A stretch of DNA of 51,529 nucleotides from DASZHJ01 sp035581425 (lineage in GTDB: Bacteria > Pseudomonadota > Alphaproteobacteria > ATCC43930 > CGMCC-115725). Below, piece after piece: positions 41,545-51,419 of this stretch; position 1 is the first letter of the stretch; the number at the start of each line of letters is the position of its first letter. The notes below the pieces were generated by a model. It did no database searches. It had not been told where the DNA came from and saw only the letters and a program-made list of their open reading frames with translations. The stretch covers positions 1 to 51,529 of the forward strand of contig DATJVP010000007.1 in the NCBI GenBank assembly GCA_035581425.1. The letters run 5' to 3'. A program made the translations under genes and the position numbers.

Positions 41545-42681
41545 ATGATCCTCACGTCCGAGCAGACACTCATCCGCGACACCGCGCGCAATTTCGCGCG
41601 CGAGCGCTTGGAGCCCGGCGCCGCCGAGCGCGACCGGACCGCCGCGTTTCCGTCGGCGGAGGTCGAGGAGATGGCGAAGTTGGGCTTCCTCGGCATGCTC
41701 GTTCCGGAGCGCTACGACGGCGTCGGCGCCGATGTTGTGTCGCTGGTGCTCGCGATGGAGGAGGTGGCGGCCGGGGATGGCTCCTGTTCCACCATCATGG
41801 CGGTCCACAACTCCACGGGCTGCATCCCCCTGCTGCGTTTCGGGAGCGCGGAGCAGAAGGAGCGTTTCCTCAAGCCGATGGCGCGGGGCGAGATGCTGAC
41901 GGCCTTCTGCCTGACCGAGCCCGAGGCGGGCTCCGACGCCGGCGCGATCCGCACCCGCGCGCAAAAGCGCGGTAACCGCTACGTCCTCAATGGCACGAAG
42001 CAGTTCATCAGTTACGGCGCGCATGCGGGTCTGGCATTGGTCTTCGCGGTGACCGACCCCGAGGCCGGCAAGCGCGGCATCAGCGCCTTCATCGTGCCCA
42101 CGGACACCGCCGGCTACAAGGTCGCGAAGATCGAGAAGAAGCTGGGGCAACGCGCCTGCGAGGCCGCGCAAATCGTCCTCGAGGATTTGGAACTCACGCC
42201 GGACCTGCTGCTCGGCGAGGAGGGCGAAGGGTACCGGATCGCACTCTCCAATCTCGAGGGCGGACGCATCGGTATCGCCGCACAGTCGATCGGCATGGCG
42301 CGCTCCGCCTATGAGGCGGCACTCGCCTATGCCAAGGAGCGCAAGACCTTCGGCACCGAGATCATCAACCATCAGGCCGTCGCCTTCCGCCTCGCGGACA
42401 TGGCGATGCAGATCGAGGTTGCGCGGCAGATGGTGCTGTATGCGGCGGGCCTGCGAGACGCCGGGCAACCCTGCATCAAGGAGAGCTCCATGGCGAAGCT
42501 CTTCGCCTCGGAGATGGCGGAGCGCGTGTGCTTTGCGGCGATCCAGACCTTCGGCGGCTACGGCTATCTCCAGGATTTCCCTGTCGAGCGCATCTATCGG
42601 GACGTCCGCGTGACACAGATCTACGAGGGCACCAGCGACATTCAGCGCCTCGTCATTGCTCGGGAGATTTCCCGCTCGTGA
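41545..42681 (+). CDS. Acyl-CoA dehydrogenase (short/branched-chain type)
   Basis: A 378-residue FAD enzyme. AFCLTEPEAGSDAG and KQFISYGAHAGLALVFAVTD mark the FAD site. The catalytic base is Glu361 in VTQIYEGTSDIQR, the position used by short-, medium- and short-branched-chain dehydrogenases, and not by IVD. The C-terminus AAIQTFGGYGYLQDFPVERIY is typical. It oxidises an acyl-CoA to its 2-enoyl form and feeds ETF; chain specificity is not predictable. The start lies five bases after the SDR stop, and the stop overlaps the VOC GTG (GTGA). Confidence 0.92.
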   Translation: MILTSEQTLIRDTARNFARERLEPGAAERDRTAAFPSAEVEEMAKLGFLGMLVPERYDGVGADVVSLVLAMEEVAAGDGSCSTIMAVHNSTGCIPLLRFGSAEQKERFLKPMARGEMLTAFCLTEPEAGSDAGAIRTRAQKRGNRYVLNGTKQFISYGAHAGLALVFAVTDPEAGKRGISAFIVPTDTAGYKVAKIEKKLGQRACEAAQIVLEDLELTPDLLLGEEGEGYRIALSNLEGGRIGIAAQSIGMARSAYEAALAYAKERKTFGTEIINHQAVAFRLADMAMQIEVARQMVLYAAGLRDAGQPCIKESSMAKLFASEMAERVCFAAIQTFGGYGYLQDFPVERIYRDVRVTQIYEGTSDIQRLVIAREISRS

Positions 42682-43541
42682 AGCGCTCGATCGATCATCT
42701 CGTGCTCGACGTCCGCGACCTCGAGGCCGCTCGCGCGGCCTATACGCGGCTGGGATTCACCTTGACCCCGCCGGCGCGGCATCCTTTCGGCACCGCGAAC
42801 AGCCTGGTGCAGCTCCAAGGGAATTTCCTGGAGCTACTGGCCATCGGCGATCCCGCGGCGATCCGCCCGCCGGCGCCCGGCCATTTCAGCTTTGCGGAAT
42901 TCAACCGCGCCTTCCTCGCAAAGCGCGAGGGCATGTCGATGCTGGTCTTCCAGAGCGCGGACGCGCGCGGCGACCGGCGCGAGTTCCTGGAGCGCGGGCT
43001 CCAGACCTATGAGCCCTTCGATTTCGAGCGCAAGGCCAAACTCCCTGACGGCAGCGAGGTGACCGTGGGCTTCTCGCTCGCCTTCGTGACGGAGCCGCGG
43101 ATGCCCGACGCCGCTTTCTTCGTCTGCCAGCAGCACGCGCCGCAGCATTTCTGGAAGCCCGAGTACCAGCGGCACGCAAACGGCGCGCGCGCAGTCGTAG
43201 AGGTGACGATGCTGGCGAGCGATCCCGCGGGCTATTCCGAATATTTCGGAAAACTCGTGGAACCTGCGGCGATCAAGCGGGGCGAGGGTGCGCTCGAGGT
43301 GACCCTCGAAAGCGGCAAGCTCACGATGCTCGACGCGACGCGCCTCGCGCAGCGCTTCCCTGGAGTGCGGCTCCGCGATGTCCTGCGCAAGCCCTATTTC
43401 GCGGGCTATTCCATCGAAGTCGCGGACCTCGCCGCGGCGGAGGCCTTGCTCAAGCGGAACGGCGTCGTCTTCATCCGCAGCGGCGAGCGCCTCCATGTCG
43501 CCGCCGAGCATGCCTTTGGTGCGATGATCGAGTTCCGGTAA
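42678..43541 (+). CDS. VOC-family protein (glyoxalase-like, two modules)
   Basis: A 287-residue protein of the longer glyoxalase-like VOC group. It begins KRSIDHLVLDVRDLEAARAA and has LVQLQGNFLELLAIGDP, where the Glu and the first His are likely metal ligands. A second, weaker module covers residues 160-287 (HFWKPEYQRHANGARAV...HAFGAMIEFR). A GTG start overlaps the acyl-CoA dehydrogenase stop by four bases, so it ends the four-gene operon. ATGs further upstream lie inside the preceding gene in another frame. The role in the pathway is unknown. Confidence 0.87.
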   Translation: MKRSIDHLVLDVRDLEAARAAYTRLGFTLTPPARHPFGTANSLVQLQGNFLELLAIGDPAAIRPPAPGHFSFAEFNRAFLAKREGMSMLVFQSADARGDRREFLERGLQTYEPFDFERKAKLPDGSEVTVGFSLAFVTEPRMPDAAFFVCQQHAPQHFWKPEYQRHANGARAVVEVTMLASDPAGYSEYFGKLVEPAAIKRGEGALEVTLESGKLTMLDATRLAQRFPGVRLRDVLRKPYFAGYSIEVADLAAAEALLKRNGVVFIRSGERLHVAAEHAFGAMIEFR

Positions 43542-43552
43542 GCCCGGCGGTC

Positions 43553-45319
43553 TTATTGTGGCTTCGCCGCAAGTGCCGCGCCGACCTCCCGCACCACGCT
43601 CGCCCAATCGCCGAGGCGCGGCTGGCGGAAGAGGCGAAGGCTCGAGAACCAGGGGCTATCGCTCCGTCGCTGCTGCCAACGCCAATCCGCGGAATATCCC
43701 AGCAAGACCCAGCAGGGACGTCCCAGCGCGCCCGCGAGATGCGGCGCCGAGGTGTCGCTGCTGATGAGGAGATCGATCTCCGCGAGCGCCGCTGCGGTCT
43801 CCGCATAATCCGTGAGCTCGCCGGAGATGTCGCGGAGGCGCTTGCCGAGCCCGAGCGCGGTTATATCAGCGGAGCGTGGTCCGACCTGCAGGGAGAGAAA
43901 TTCGACACCCTCGATGTCGAGGAGCGGCACAAGGGGCGCGAGACCGATCGAGCGCTGGGGATCGCTCGCCTGCTTGGGATTGCCCGCCCAGACGAGGCCC
44001 ACGCGCGGCTTTTGTCGCGGTCCCAGACGTTGGCGCCAATAGGCTGCGCGCTCGGGGTCGGCGGAGAGATAGGGCGCGCCGGAGGGAGCGTCGCGCCCCA
44101 GCAGCAGCGGCAGGCTTCCGAGCATGGCCTGGAGATCGTGCGGCGGCACCGGCTCCGCCTGCGTCACGATTTCCTTCACGCCCGCGAGCCTCGACATCAG
44201 GCGCTTCAGGGGCGCCTGCACCTCGAGCACGACCTCCGCGCCGAGGGCCGCCACCTCCGGGACGTAGCGTGCGAAGATGAGGGTATCGCCTGCGCCTTGC
44301 TCGCCCCGCAGCAGGATCCGCCGCCCCGCAAGCGGCTCGCCCGTCCAGCGCGGCCCCGGCACCTGCGCGAGCATCGCCGCCATGCCCTCGATATCCAGGC
44401 GCCGCTCGTATTCGCGCCAGCCGCGCGCGAATTCCTGCTGCAGTAGCAGAATGCAGCCAAGGCTGAAATGCGGGCCGGGCTTCTCGGGCTTTCGCTCGAT
44501 CGCGGCCTCGTAAGCCGCTTGCGCCTCCTTGTAGCGCGCGAGCGAGAGCAGCATCGAGCCCAGGCATTCGCGGGCGTCGCCGTCGTCGGGATCGAGCGCG
44601 ATCGCGCGCTCGTAAAGCTCGATCGCTTCCTCGTAGCGCTGCTGCTCCTCGGCGGCCATGCCGAGTTCGCGGAGCACGCCGGGATAGAGCTCCAGAGCCG
44701 GCAGCGCCGCGCGCAGCACCGCCTCCGCATCCGCCGGCCGCTTGGCGACGCGGAGGAGCGCGGCGAGATTGGTCACGGCCTCGCCGCGTTCCGGCGCCGA
44801 GGCTATCGCGCGGCGGAGCATCTCCTCGGCCTCGTCGCGCCGCCCGAGCCGATCGAGCACCAGGCCCAGATTGTTGAGGCCGTCGTAATGCCGGGGATCT
44901 AGCGCGAGGGCGCGTTGGAATATCGGCTCAGCCTCGGCGGTGCGACCGGCGCGAAAGAGCGTGAGCCCCAGTTCCGCCTGCGCCTCTGCGCTCTCCGGCG
45001 AGAACGCGGCGGCACGGCGGAGGAGCTGCTCCGCCTCACGGAGATCGCCGCCCGAGCGGCGCAGCACCACCGCGAGATTGATGAGGCCAGCGGGATCCTC
45101 GGGGCGGAGCGCCAGATAAGCGCGATAGGCCTCTGCCGCCGCTGTAAGGGAGCCGAGCCGCTCGCGCATGAGCGCGAGGTTCCAATGCGCCTCCGCGATC
45201 CGGGGATAGACCGCGGCGAGCGCGGCGAGGACGCTCTCCGCCTCGGCATGCCGGCCCTCCTGCGCAAGCCGCGTCCCCAGCGCAAAGCGCTGCGCCGCGT
45301 CAGATTGTTGGGCCGGCAT
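43553..45319 (-). CDS. TPR-repeat protein with C-terminal heptosyltransferase-like domain
   Basis: A 588-residue protein. Residues 1-290 carry about eight TPR units (for example AEAHWNLALMRERLGSLTAA and RHYDGLNNLGLVLDRLGRRD). Residues 330-588 resemble the ADP-heptose/GT9-like or SPINDLY-type GT-B domain: ILLRGEQGAGDTLIFARYVP, RVGLVWAGNPKQASDPQRSI, and DLLISSDTSAPHLAGALGRP with the nucleotide-binding Asp-Thr. Such TPR-GT proteins may glycosylate proteins or surface glycans. ATG 45319 overlaps the end of the next TPR gene by 20 bases. No Shine-Dalgarno beyond that overlap was examined. Confidence 0.87.
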   Translation of the reverse strand: MPAQQSDAAQRFALGTRLAQEGRHAEAESVLAALAAVYPRIAEAHWNLALMRERLGSLTAAAEAYRAYLALRPEDPAGLINLAVVLRRSGGDLREAEQLLRRAAAFSPESAEAQAELGLTLFRAGRTAEAEPIFQRALALDPRHYDGLNNLGLVLDRLGRRDEAEEMLRRAIASAPERGEAVTNLAALLRVAKRPADAEAVLRAALPALELYPGVLRELGMAAEEQQRYEEAIELYERAIALDPDDGDARECLGSMLLSLARYKEAQAAYEAAIERKPEKPGPHFSLGCILLLQQEFARGWREYERRLDIEGMAAMLAQVPGPRWTGEPLAGRRILLRGEQGAGDTLIFARYVPEVAALGAEVVLEVQAPLKRLMSRLAGVKEIVTQAEPVPPHDLQAMLGSLPLLLGRDAPSGAPYLSADPERAAYWRQRLGPRQKPRVGLVWAGNPKQASDPQRSIGLAPLVPLLDIEGVEFLSLQVGPRSADITALGLGKRLRDISGELTDYAETAAALAEIDLLISSDTSAPHLAGALGRPCWVLLGYSADWRWQQRRSDSPWFSSLRLFRQPRLGDWASVVREVGAALAAKPQ

Positions 45320-46091
45320 CGGAAAGCGCGGCCTCGCGTCTTTGCCGCAGCGCCGTTTCGAGGTCTTGGGCGACAGCAAGCGCGGGATAGGCCGCTCTCG
45401 CGTGCCGCACCAGCGGCTCCGCCTCGTCGAACCTTCCCGCCTTGATCAGGACCGTCGCGAGGTTGACGAGCGAGACCTGATCCTCCGGATGTGCCCGCAG
45501 CACCGCCTCGAGCGCCGGCACGGCCTCGCCGGAACGGCCAAGCAGGTCGAGCGAGTTCGCGAGCCGGTTCGCGGCCTCGGCATTGCGGGGATCGAGGCTG
45601 AAGGCCTGCGCGAAGGCGCGCGCGGCCTGGGCTGGGCGGACGCGCTCCTGCAAGTAAACTCCGAGGCGAAAATGGGTGTCGGTTGCGTCGGGGCGTGCAG
45701 CCACCGCCTGGCGGAGCGCGGTCTCGGCGTCCCAATCGCGGTCACGCTCGGCCTCCAGCTCGGCCAGGCGGAAATAACCGGGGAGATAGCCGGGATCGGC
45801 TCCGATCGCGGCCTTGAATTCGCGCACGGCCTTCTCGGGTTGCCGTCGCGCGGCGAGGACGGCGCCGAGATCGGCGTGATAGACCGCGCTCTCCGGCGCG
45901 AGAGCAAGCGCCTTCCGGAGTGCCATCTCCGCCGCTTCGAGCTCGCCCGTGCGATGCGCGATCACCGCAAGCAGATGCCACCCTGCATGCGCGTGGCGCT
46001 CGGCGGCGAGAGCAGCTTTCGCCTCGGTCTCCGCCTCGGCGAGACGCTCGGCCCGAAAATGCTCGAAGGCGCTGGCGAGGGAGGCGGTCAT
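45300..46091 (-). CDS. TPR-repeat protein
   Basis: A 263-residue soluble protein composed of about six TPR-like units (HAGWHLLAVIAHRTGELEAA, VYHADLGAVLAARRQPEKAV, AANRLANSLDLLGRSGEAVP). No enzyme domain. It starts at ATG 46091 just downstream of the threonine dehydratase gene, and its last 20 bases overlap the start of the TPR-glycosyltransferase gene, so the two proteins are probably made together. It may be a protein-protein scaffold for its neighbour. A much longer in-frame opening to 47561 is accidental: it is antisense or out of frame to the dehydratase. Confidence 0.82.
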   Translation of the reverse strand: MTASLASAFEHFRAERLAEAETEAKAALAAERHAHAGWHLLAVIAHRTGELEAAEMALRKALALAPESAVYHADLGAVLAARRQPEKAVREFKAAIGADPGYLPGYFRLAELEAERDRDWDAETALRQAVAARPDATDTHFRLGVYLQERVRPAQAARAFAQAFSLDPRNAEAANRLANSLDLLGRSGEAVPALEAVLRAHPEDQVSLVNLATVLIKAGRFDEAEPLVRHARAAYPALAVAQDLETALRQRREAALSDAGPTI

Positions 46092-46111
46092 TCCGGCAGC
46101 GCGCGATCCGA

Positions 46112-47071
46112 TTACGCGATCGCGCGCAGATACATGTCGCGGTCGATGTTGCCGCCGGATTGGATGACGGCGACGCGCCGGTTGGCCATCGCTGTCTTTT
46201 CCTTGAGGAGAGCGGCCAGCGCCACCGCGCCCGCGCCTTCGGCGAGGTTGTGCGTGTCCATGAAGAGCGCGCGCATCGCGGTCTTGATCTCGCTCTCGCT
46301 GACAGTGATCACGCGCTCCGCGCCCTTCAGGATGAGGGCGAGGGCCTCCTCGCTGGGGACGCGGCAGGCGACGCCATCGGCCATGGTCTCGGCGGTGTTC
46401 GTGGATACCGGCTTCTTCGCCGCGAAGGAGAGGGCATAGGCGGCAGCGCCTTCCGCGACGACGCCGACGACTTTGGTCTTCAAGCCCAAGGCGTCGCGCG
46501 CCGCCATGGTGCCGCAGATGCCGGAGCCGAGACCGATCGGGACATAGACGGTGTCGATGTCCGGGACCGCGCGGAAGAGCTCGAGCCCGTAGGTCGCGAC
46601 GCCCAGCACCAGCCGCCGGTCGAAGGAGGGCATGGCATGAAGCGCGCGCTCCTGCGCAAAGTCGTTGGCGTATTCGAGCGCGGCCTGGAAGTCGTGGCCG
46701 TGCTCGATGAGCGTTGCGCCGAGCGCGCGCATCGCCGCATTCTTCTCGACGCTGTTGCCATGGGGGACGACGATGGTCGCGGATAGGCCGACGCGGCAGG
46801 CGCCGAAGGTCACGCTCTGGCCGTGGTTGCCGCGCGTCGCCGCGACGACCCCCGCGCAGTGCGGATGCTCGCGCTTCAGCGCCGCCATATAGATGAGGCC
46901 GCCGCGGATCTTGAAAGCGCCGAGCGGCGTGTGGTTCTCGTGCTTGACCCAGACCTCGGCCCCCACGCGGTCGCACAGCAGGGGCCAACGATAGGCCGGC
47001 GTGGGCGGCATGACGGTGTGGACGAGGTCGGCCGCCGCCTCGAGCTCTTGGAGCGTGAACATGCCCGGCAT
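46112..47071 (-). CDS. Threonine dehydratase-like PLP enzyme
   Basis: A 319-residue fold-type II PLP enzyme. It has the PLP lysine at about 54 in LGAFKIRGG, the asparagine motif TRGNHGQSVTFGA, and the phosphate loop around IGLGSGICGTMAA. It ends AVIQSGGNIDRDMY, close to catabolic threonine/serine dehydratases, and has no ACT regulatory domain. It would convert threonine to 2-oxobutyrate. ATG 47071 is chosen; ATG 47062 three codons later is equally plausible. It diverges from mccB. Serine or hydroxy-aspartate as substrate cannot be excluded. Confidence 0.87.
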   Translation of the reverse strand: MPGMFTLQELEAAADLVHTVMPPTPAYRWPLLCDRVGAEVWVKHENHTPLGAFKIRGGLIYMAALKREHPHCAGVVAATRGNHGQSVTFGACRVGLSATIVVPHGNSVEKNAAMRALGATLIEHGHDFQAALEYANDFAQERALHAMPSFDRRLVLGVATYGLELFRAVPDIDTVYVPIGLGSGICGTMAARDALGLKTKVVGVVAEGAAAYALSFAAKKPVSTNTAETMADGVACRVPSEEALALILKGAERVITVSESEIKTAMRALFMDTHNLAEGAGAVALAALLKEKTAMANRRVAVIQSGGNIDRDMYLRAIA

Positions 47072-47123
47072 TTCCCCGCTTTTTCCTTGCGGGGTCAAGC
47101 GGGCGTGCGAGACTGTCCGGAGA

Positions 47124-47164
47124 CCCTCGCCCCAACCCCCCTCTGCCATCGAAGATGGGAGGGA
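47124..47164 (+). repeat. Dispersed GC-rich leader repeat, copy B (upstream of mccB)
   Basis: Runs CCCTCGCCCCAACCC to GATGGGAGGGA with partly complementary ends (CCATC/GATGG hairpin). It ends 22 bases before the mccB ATG, purine side towards the gene, in the same orientation as copies A and C. Confidence 0.7.
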
Positions 47165-47186
47165 CGCCCGCCGCAAGCGAGCCTTC

Positions 47187-48794
<1,608 letters not shown>

Positions 48795-48852
48795 CGCCGA
48801 CGCATATGCCCCGGCCGGCAGGCCGGAAAAGAAATCGTCAGGGCGGGGCTCG

Positions 48853-48894
48853 CCCCCTCACCCCAACCCTCTTCCCAGGCGGGAGGGGGAGAAA
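48853..48894 (+). repeat. Dispersed GC-rich leader repeat, copy C (upstream of the hydratase)
   Basis: Runs CCCCCTCACCCCAACCCTC to GGCGGGAGGGGGAGAAA, with inverted ends able to pair. It ends 17 bases before ATG 48912, same orientation as copies A and B. Confidence 0.75.
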
Positions 48895-48911
48895 CTGAAA
48901 CCGAGCCACTC

Positions 48912-49700
48912 ATGCCAGATCCCACCGTCCTCCTCTCCACCGATCCTCGCGGCATCGCGACCGTCTCGCTGAACCGCCCGGAGCTGCACAACGCCTTCGA
49001 CGACGCGCTCATTCGCCGCCTCATCGAGACCTTCGACGCGCTCGCCGCGGACCCCAAGGTGCGTGTCGTGCTCCTCCGCGGCGAGGGCAAAAGTTTCTCC
49101 GCCGGCGGCGACCTCAACTGGATGCGTCGCATGGCCGGCTACGGCCATGAGGAGAACCTAGCCGACGCGCGCGAGCTCGCGCGTCTCATGAGCACCTGGA
49201 ACGATCTCCCCAAGCCGACCGTCGCGCGCGTCCACGGCTCGGTCTTCGCAGGCGGCCTCGGCCTCGTCGCGGGCGCGGACATCGCGATTGCAGAGGAGGC
49301 GACTGTCTTTTGCGTCTCCGAAGCGCGGCTCGGCCTCGTCCCCGCGACAATCAGCCCCTATCTCGTCGCCGCCATGGGCGCCCGCACCGCGAGGCGCTAT
49401 TTCCAGACCGCCGAGCGCTTCTCCGCCCGCGAAGCCCTTCGCATCGGACTCGTCCACGAAGTAGTCCCGTCGGCAGGTCTCGACGGCGCCGTCGAGACCA
49501 TCCTCGCGTCGCTCCTGGAAGCTGGCCCCAGCGCGCAAGCCCGCAGCAAGCGCCTCATCGCCGAAGTCGCAGACCGCCCGATCGGCGGTGCGCTGATTGA
49601 CCTTACCGTGCACGCAATCGCGGAGGCGCGGGCGTCGGAGGAGGCGAGGGAGGGCTTGGCGGCGTTCTTCGAGAAGCGAAAGCCGGGGTGGAAGAGGTGA
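48912..49700 (+). CDS. liuC: Enoyl-CoA hydratase, probable methylglutaconyl-CoA hydratase
   Basis: A 262-residue crotonase. It starts VLLSTDPRGIATVSLNRPEL and has the ADP-binding/oxyanion motif GEGKSFSAGGDLNWMRRMAG and VHGSVFAGGLGLVAGADIAI. The SAGGDLNWMRRM stretch is typical of the leucine-pathway hydratase (LiuC/AUH-like). The crotonase glutamates appear in place near FCVSEARLGLVPATISPY. It would hydrate 3-methylglutaconyl-CoA to HMG-CoA, fitting its place after mccB. No clear in-line Shine-Dalgarno other than the repeat-derived purines. Confidence 0.9.
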   Translation: MPDPTVLLSTDPRGIATVSLNRPELHNAFDDALIRRLIETFDALAADPKVRVVLLRGEGKSFSAGGDLNWMRRMAGYGHEENLADARELARLMSTWNDLPKPTVARVHGSVFAGGLGLVAGADIAIAEEATVFCVSEARLGLVPATISPYLVAAMGARTARRYFQTAERFSAREALRIGLVHEVVPSAGLDGAVETILASLLEAGPSAQARSKRLIAEVADRPIGGALIDLTVHAIAEARASEEAREGLAAFFEKRKPGWKR

Positions 49701-49845
49701 GCGATCCAAGTTCCTCATGGTCATGCTCAAGGGATGACGAACGCGGTGGGACGTCCTTCATGAGGCGGGTTTTTCGAGCCGATGGCGTCGCTCCCGAATC
49801 GTTCCTCGATCCGCGTTCAAAGCTGCATCTGCGAGGGAGACCGTC

Positions 49846-50160
49846 ATGAAAGTCTTACAGATCGTGCCACGCGAGGACATCCGGCTTTATGGCGAGCTCG
49901 TGCGGAAGGAAGCGGCGATTAGGGGCGCGGGGCGCGGAACATTCTTCCGCGCGGGCGTCAAGCGCCGCGACGCCGCGAAATGGCGGCACAAGGCGCATAG
50001 AGGATGGGTCAATTTGCAGCGGGGGCTCTCTGAGGTCGTGACCGCGGAGGTGCACGGAATAGCCGCGGACCAGGATTGGCAGATGCTCTCGGCGTTCCTG
50101 GGCTTCGTTGATCGCCACTTCGGTGACGAAATCCTCGCAATCACGATCCACTATCGCTGA
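49846..50160 (+). CDS. Conserved hypothetical protein, 104 residues
   Basis: A small soluble protein from ATG 49846 with GAGGGAGA nine bases upstream. It is basic in the middle (FRAGVKRRDAAKWRHKAHRG) and ends EILAITIHYR. Residues 52-82 (RGWVNLQRGLSEVVTAEVHG) alternate helix and strand. I do not recognise the family. It sits alone between the hydratase and a converging exported-protein gene and splits the mcc locus from mccA. Confidence 0.65.
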   Translation: MKVLQIVPREDIRLYGELVRKEAAIRGAGRGTFFRAGVKRRDAAKWRHKAHRGWVNLQRGLSEVVTAEVHGIAADQDWQMLSAFLGFVDRHFGDEILAITIHYR

Positions 50161-50179
50161 ACGCAAAGGGAGGTTCGGA

Positions 50180-50677
50180 CTACTTCGGCTGCGGACAATT
50201 CCGTGCGAGGGTGAAGGAGCTGGTGGTCTCCGGGTTGGTCCTGCCGCCGAGGCCCCAGGTGAGCTTCAGATCGTATTTGCCGTTATCGAAGATCGGGCCG
50301 AGGAATTGCAAACCGCGGCCGGGGTTGATGTCGAGATAGTAGGGAGCATTCTCGAAGCTCCCGCCGGTGGCGGGATGGCGCGTCACCGTGAGGCTGCCGG
50401 CGGTCGGCCGGCCCTGATAGTCGAAGACCGCGACGATGAGGCCGTCGGTGCGATAGCGCGTCGTGGGGCAGCCGGTCGTGCCCGTGATCTCCGCGCCTGG
50501 CGGATAGATCTTGGTGCCCTCAGGCAGCCGCGAGCGCGAGCCCTGCGAGGTCACGGAATTGTCGACGAACGCGATCCCCGCGAAGGTCGCGACCATGTCG
50601 TCGGCGTGAGCGGGAGCAGCGAGCCAAGCCGTCGACGCGAGCACCACGGCAGCGCGCAAGCGAGCGAGCGAGGACAT
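50180..50677 (-). CDS. Exported protein of unknown function
   Basis: A 165-residue protein with a signal peptide (about 1-25, ending APAHA). The mature part is beta-rich, with a Gly/Thr/Pro composition (PGAEITGTTGCPTTRYRTDG, GRTNPETTSSFTLARNC) and two cysteines near residues 84 and 161. No family is recognised. It converges on the 104-residue gene and diverges from a lipoprotein gene at 50823. Confidence 0.72.
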   Translation of the reverse strand: MSSLARLRAAVVLASTAWLAAPAHADDMVATFAGIAFVDNSVTSQGSRSRLPEGTKIYPPGAEITGTTGCPTTRYRTDGLIVAVFDYQGRPTAGSLTVTRHPATGGSFENAPYYLDINPGRGLQFLGPIFDNGKYDLKLTWGLGGRTNPETTSSFTLARNCPQPK

Positions 50678-50822
50678 GATCGGCCACCTCCAATCCGGAG
50701 CAGAGGGCGAAATTCTAAGGGTACGCGCGAGCGGCGGCTAGGGAGCGGCGAGGATTTCGGCCTTATTGGTCGATCTCTCAATGCCTCTCCTCATCCGGAG
50801 GAGAGCGGCGTAGGATTTGCTC

Positions 50823-51218
50823 ATGCGATACGGGCGCGCGTTCTCGATCGTGGTTGCGGCGACGCTTCTCGCTTGCACGGCCACGCCCCCGGCCGGACCC
50901 GCACCGGAAGCGGTTGCGGTCTGTGGGGGTTACGGCCTTCCCTCGGGGTCGCAGGCTTACGGTGCCTGCATTGCAAAGCTCGATCCGCTCGCGCGCTCGG
51001 GACAGGCGAACCGGGCGCGCTGCGAAGGGGTTCGTCAGCAAGGGCAGGCGATGGTGACGCCGGGCGGATTTCCAACCGGGTTCGGCAACTCCGTGCAAGG
51101 CGATTCGGCCTATCGCCTTTGCCTCAGCGAGCAGGTGCCGTCGCCGGTCCAGATCGAGGTCCCCGGCGGGCGCACGGCGACGTGTCAGCTCGTGGAGACG
51201 AACATCCAGTGTTACTGA
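50823..51218 (+). CDS. Small cysteine-rich lipoprotein
   Basis: A 131-residue protein with a lipobox LLAC (cysteine at about residue 18), so it should be lipid-anchored after signal peptidase II. The mature part has six further cysteines (VCGG, YGACIA, ARCEG, RLCLSE, TCQLVE, IQCY), probably three disulphides in the periplasm. ATG 50823 is used; a TTG two codons upstream is also possible. I do not recognise a family. It lies upstream of mccA on the same strand, 202 bases apart. Confidence 0.75.
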   Translation: MRYGRAFSIVVAATLLACTATPPAGPAPEAVAVCGGYGLPSGSQAYGACIAKLDPLARSGQANRARCEGVRQQGQAMVTPGGFPTGFGNSVQGDSAYRLCLSEQVPSPVQIEVPGGRTATCQLVETNIQCY

Positions 51219-51419
51219 GCGGTGCGACGGGGGAAAAGCGGTTGGCCGAACAGACTTTTCCGGGCATCCGATTTATCGGAGGTGATGCCGAGGCTCGCTT
51301 CGGCCGGCCTTGCGGATGTGGTCGAAAAGCGGAACTGTGCGGGCTTACGCTTATCCCCCCGCCTGCGATCGGAGAGGGAGATTTCGCGCCGGCGGGCGCT
51401 GTGACAGACTGCGGCGCGC

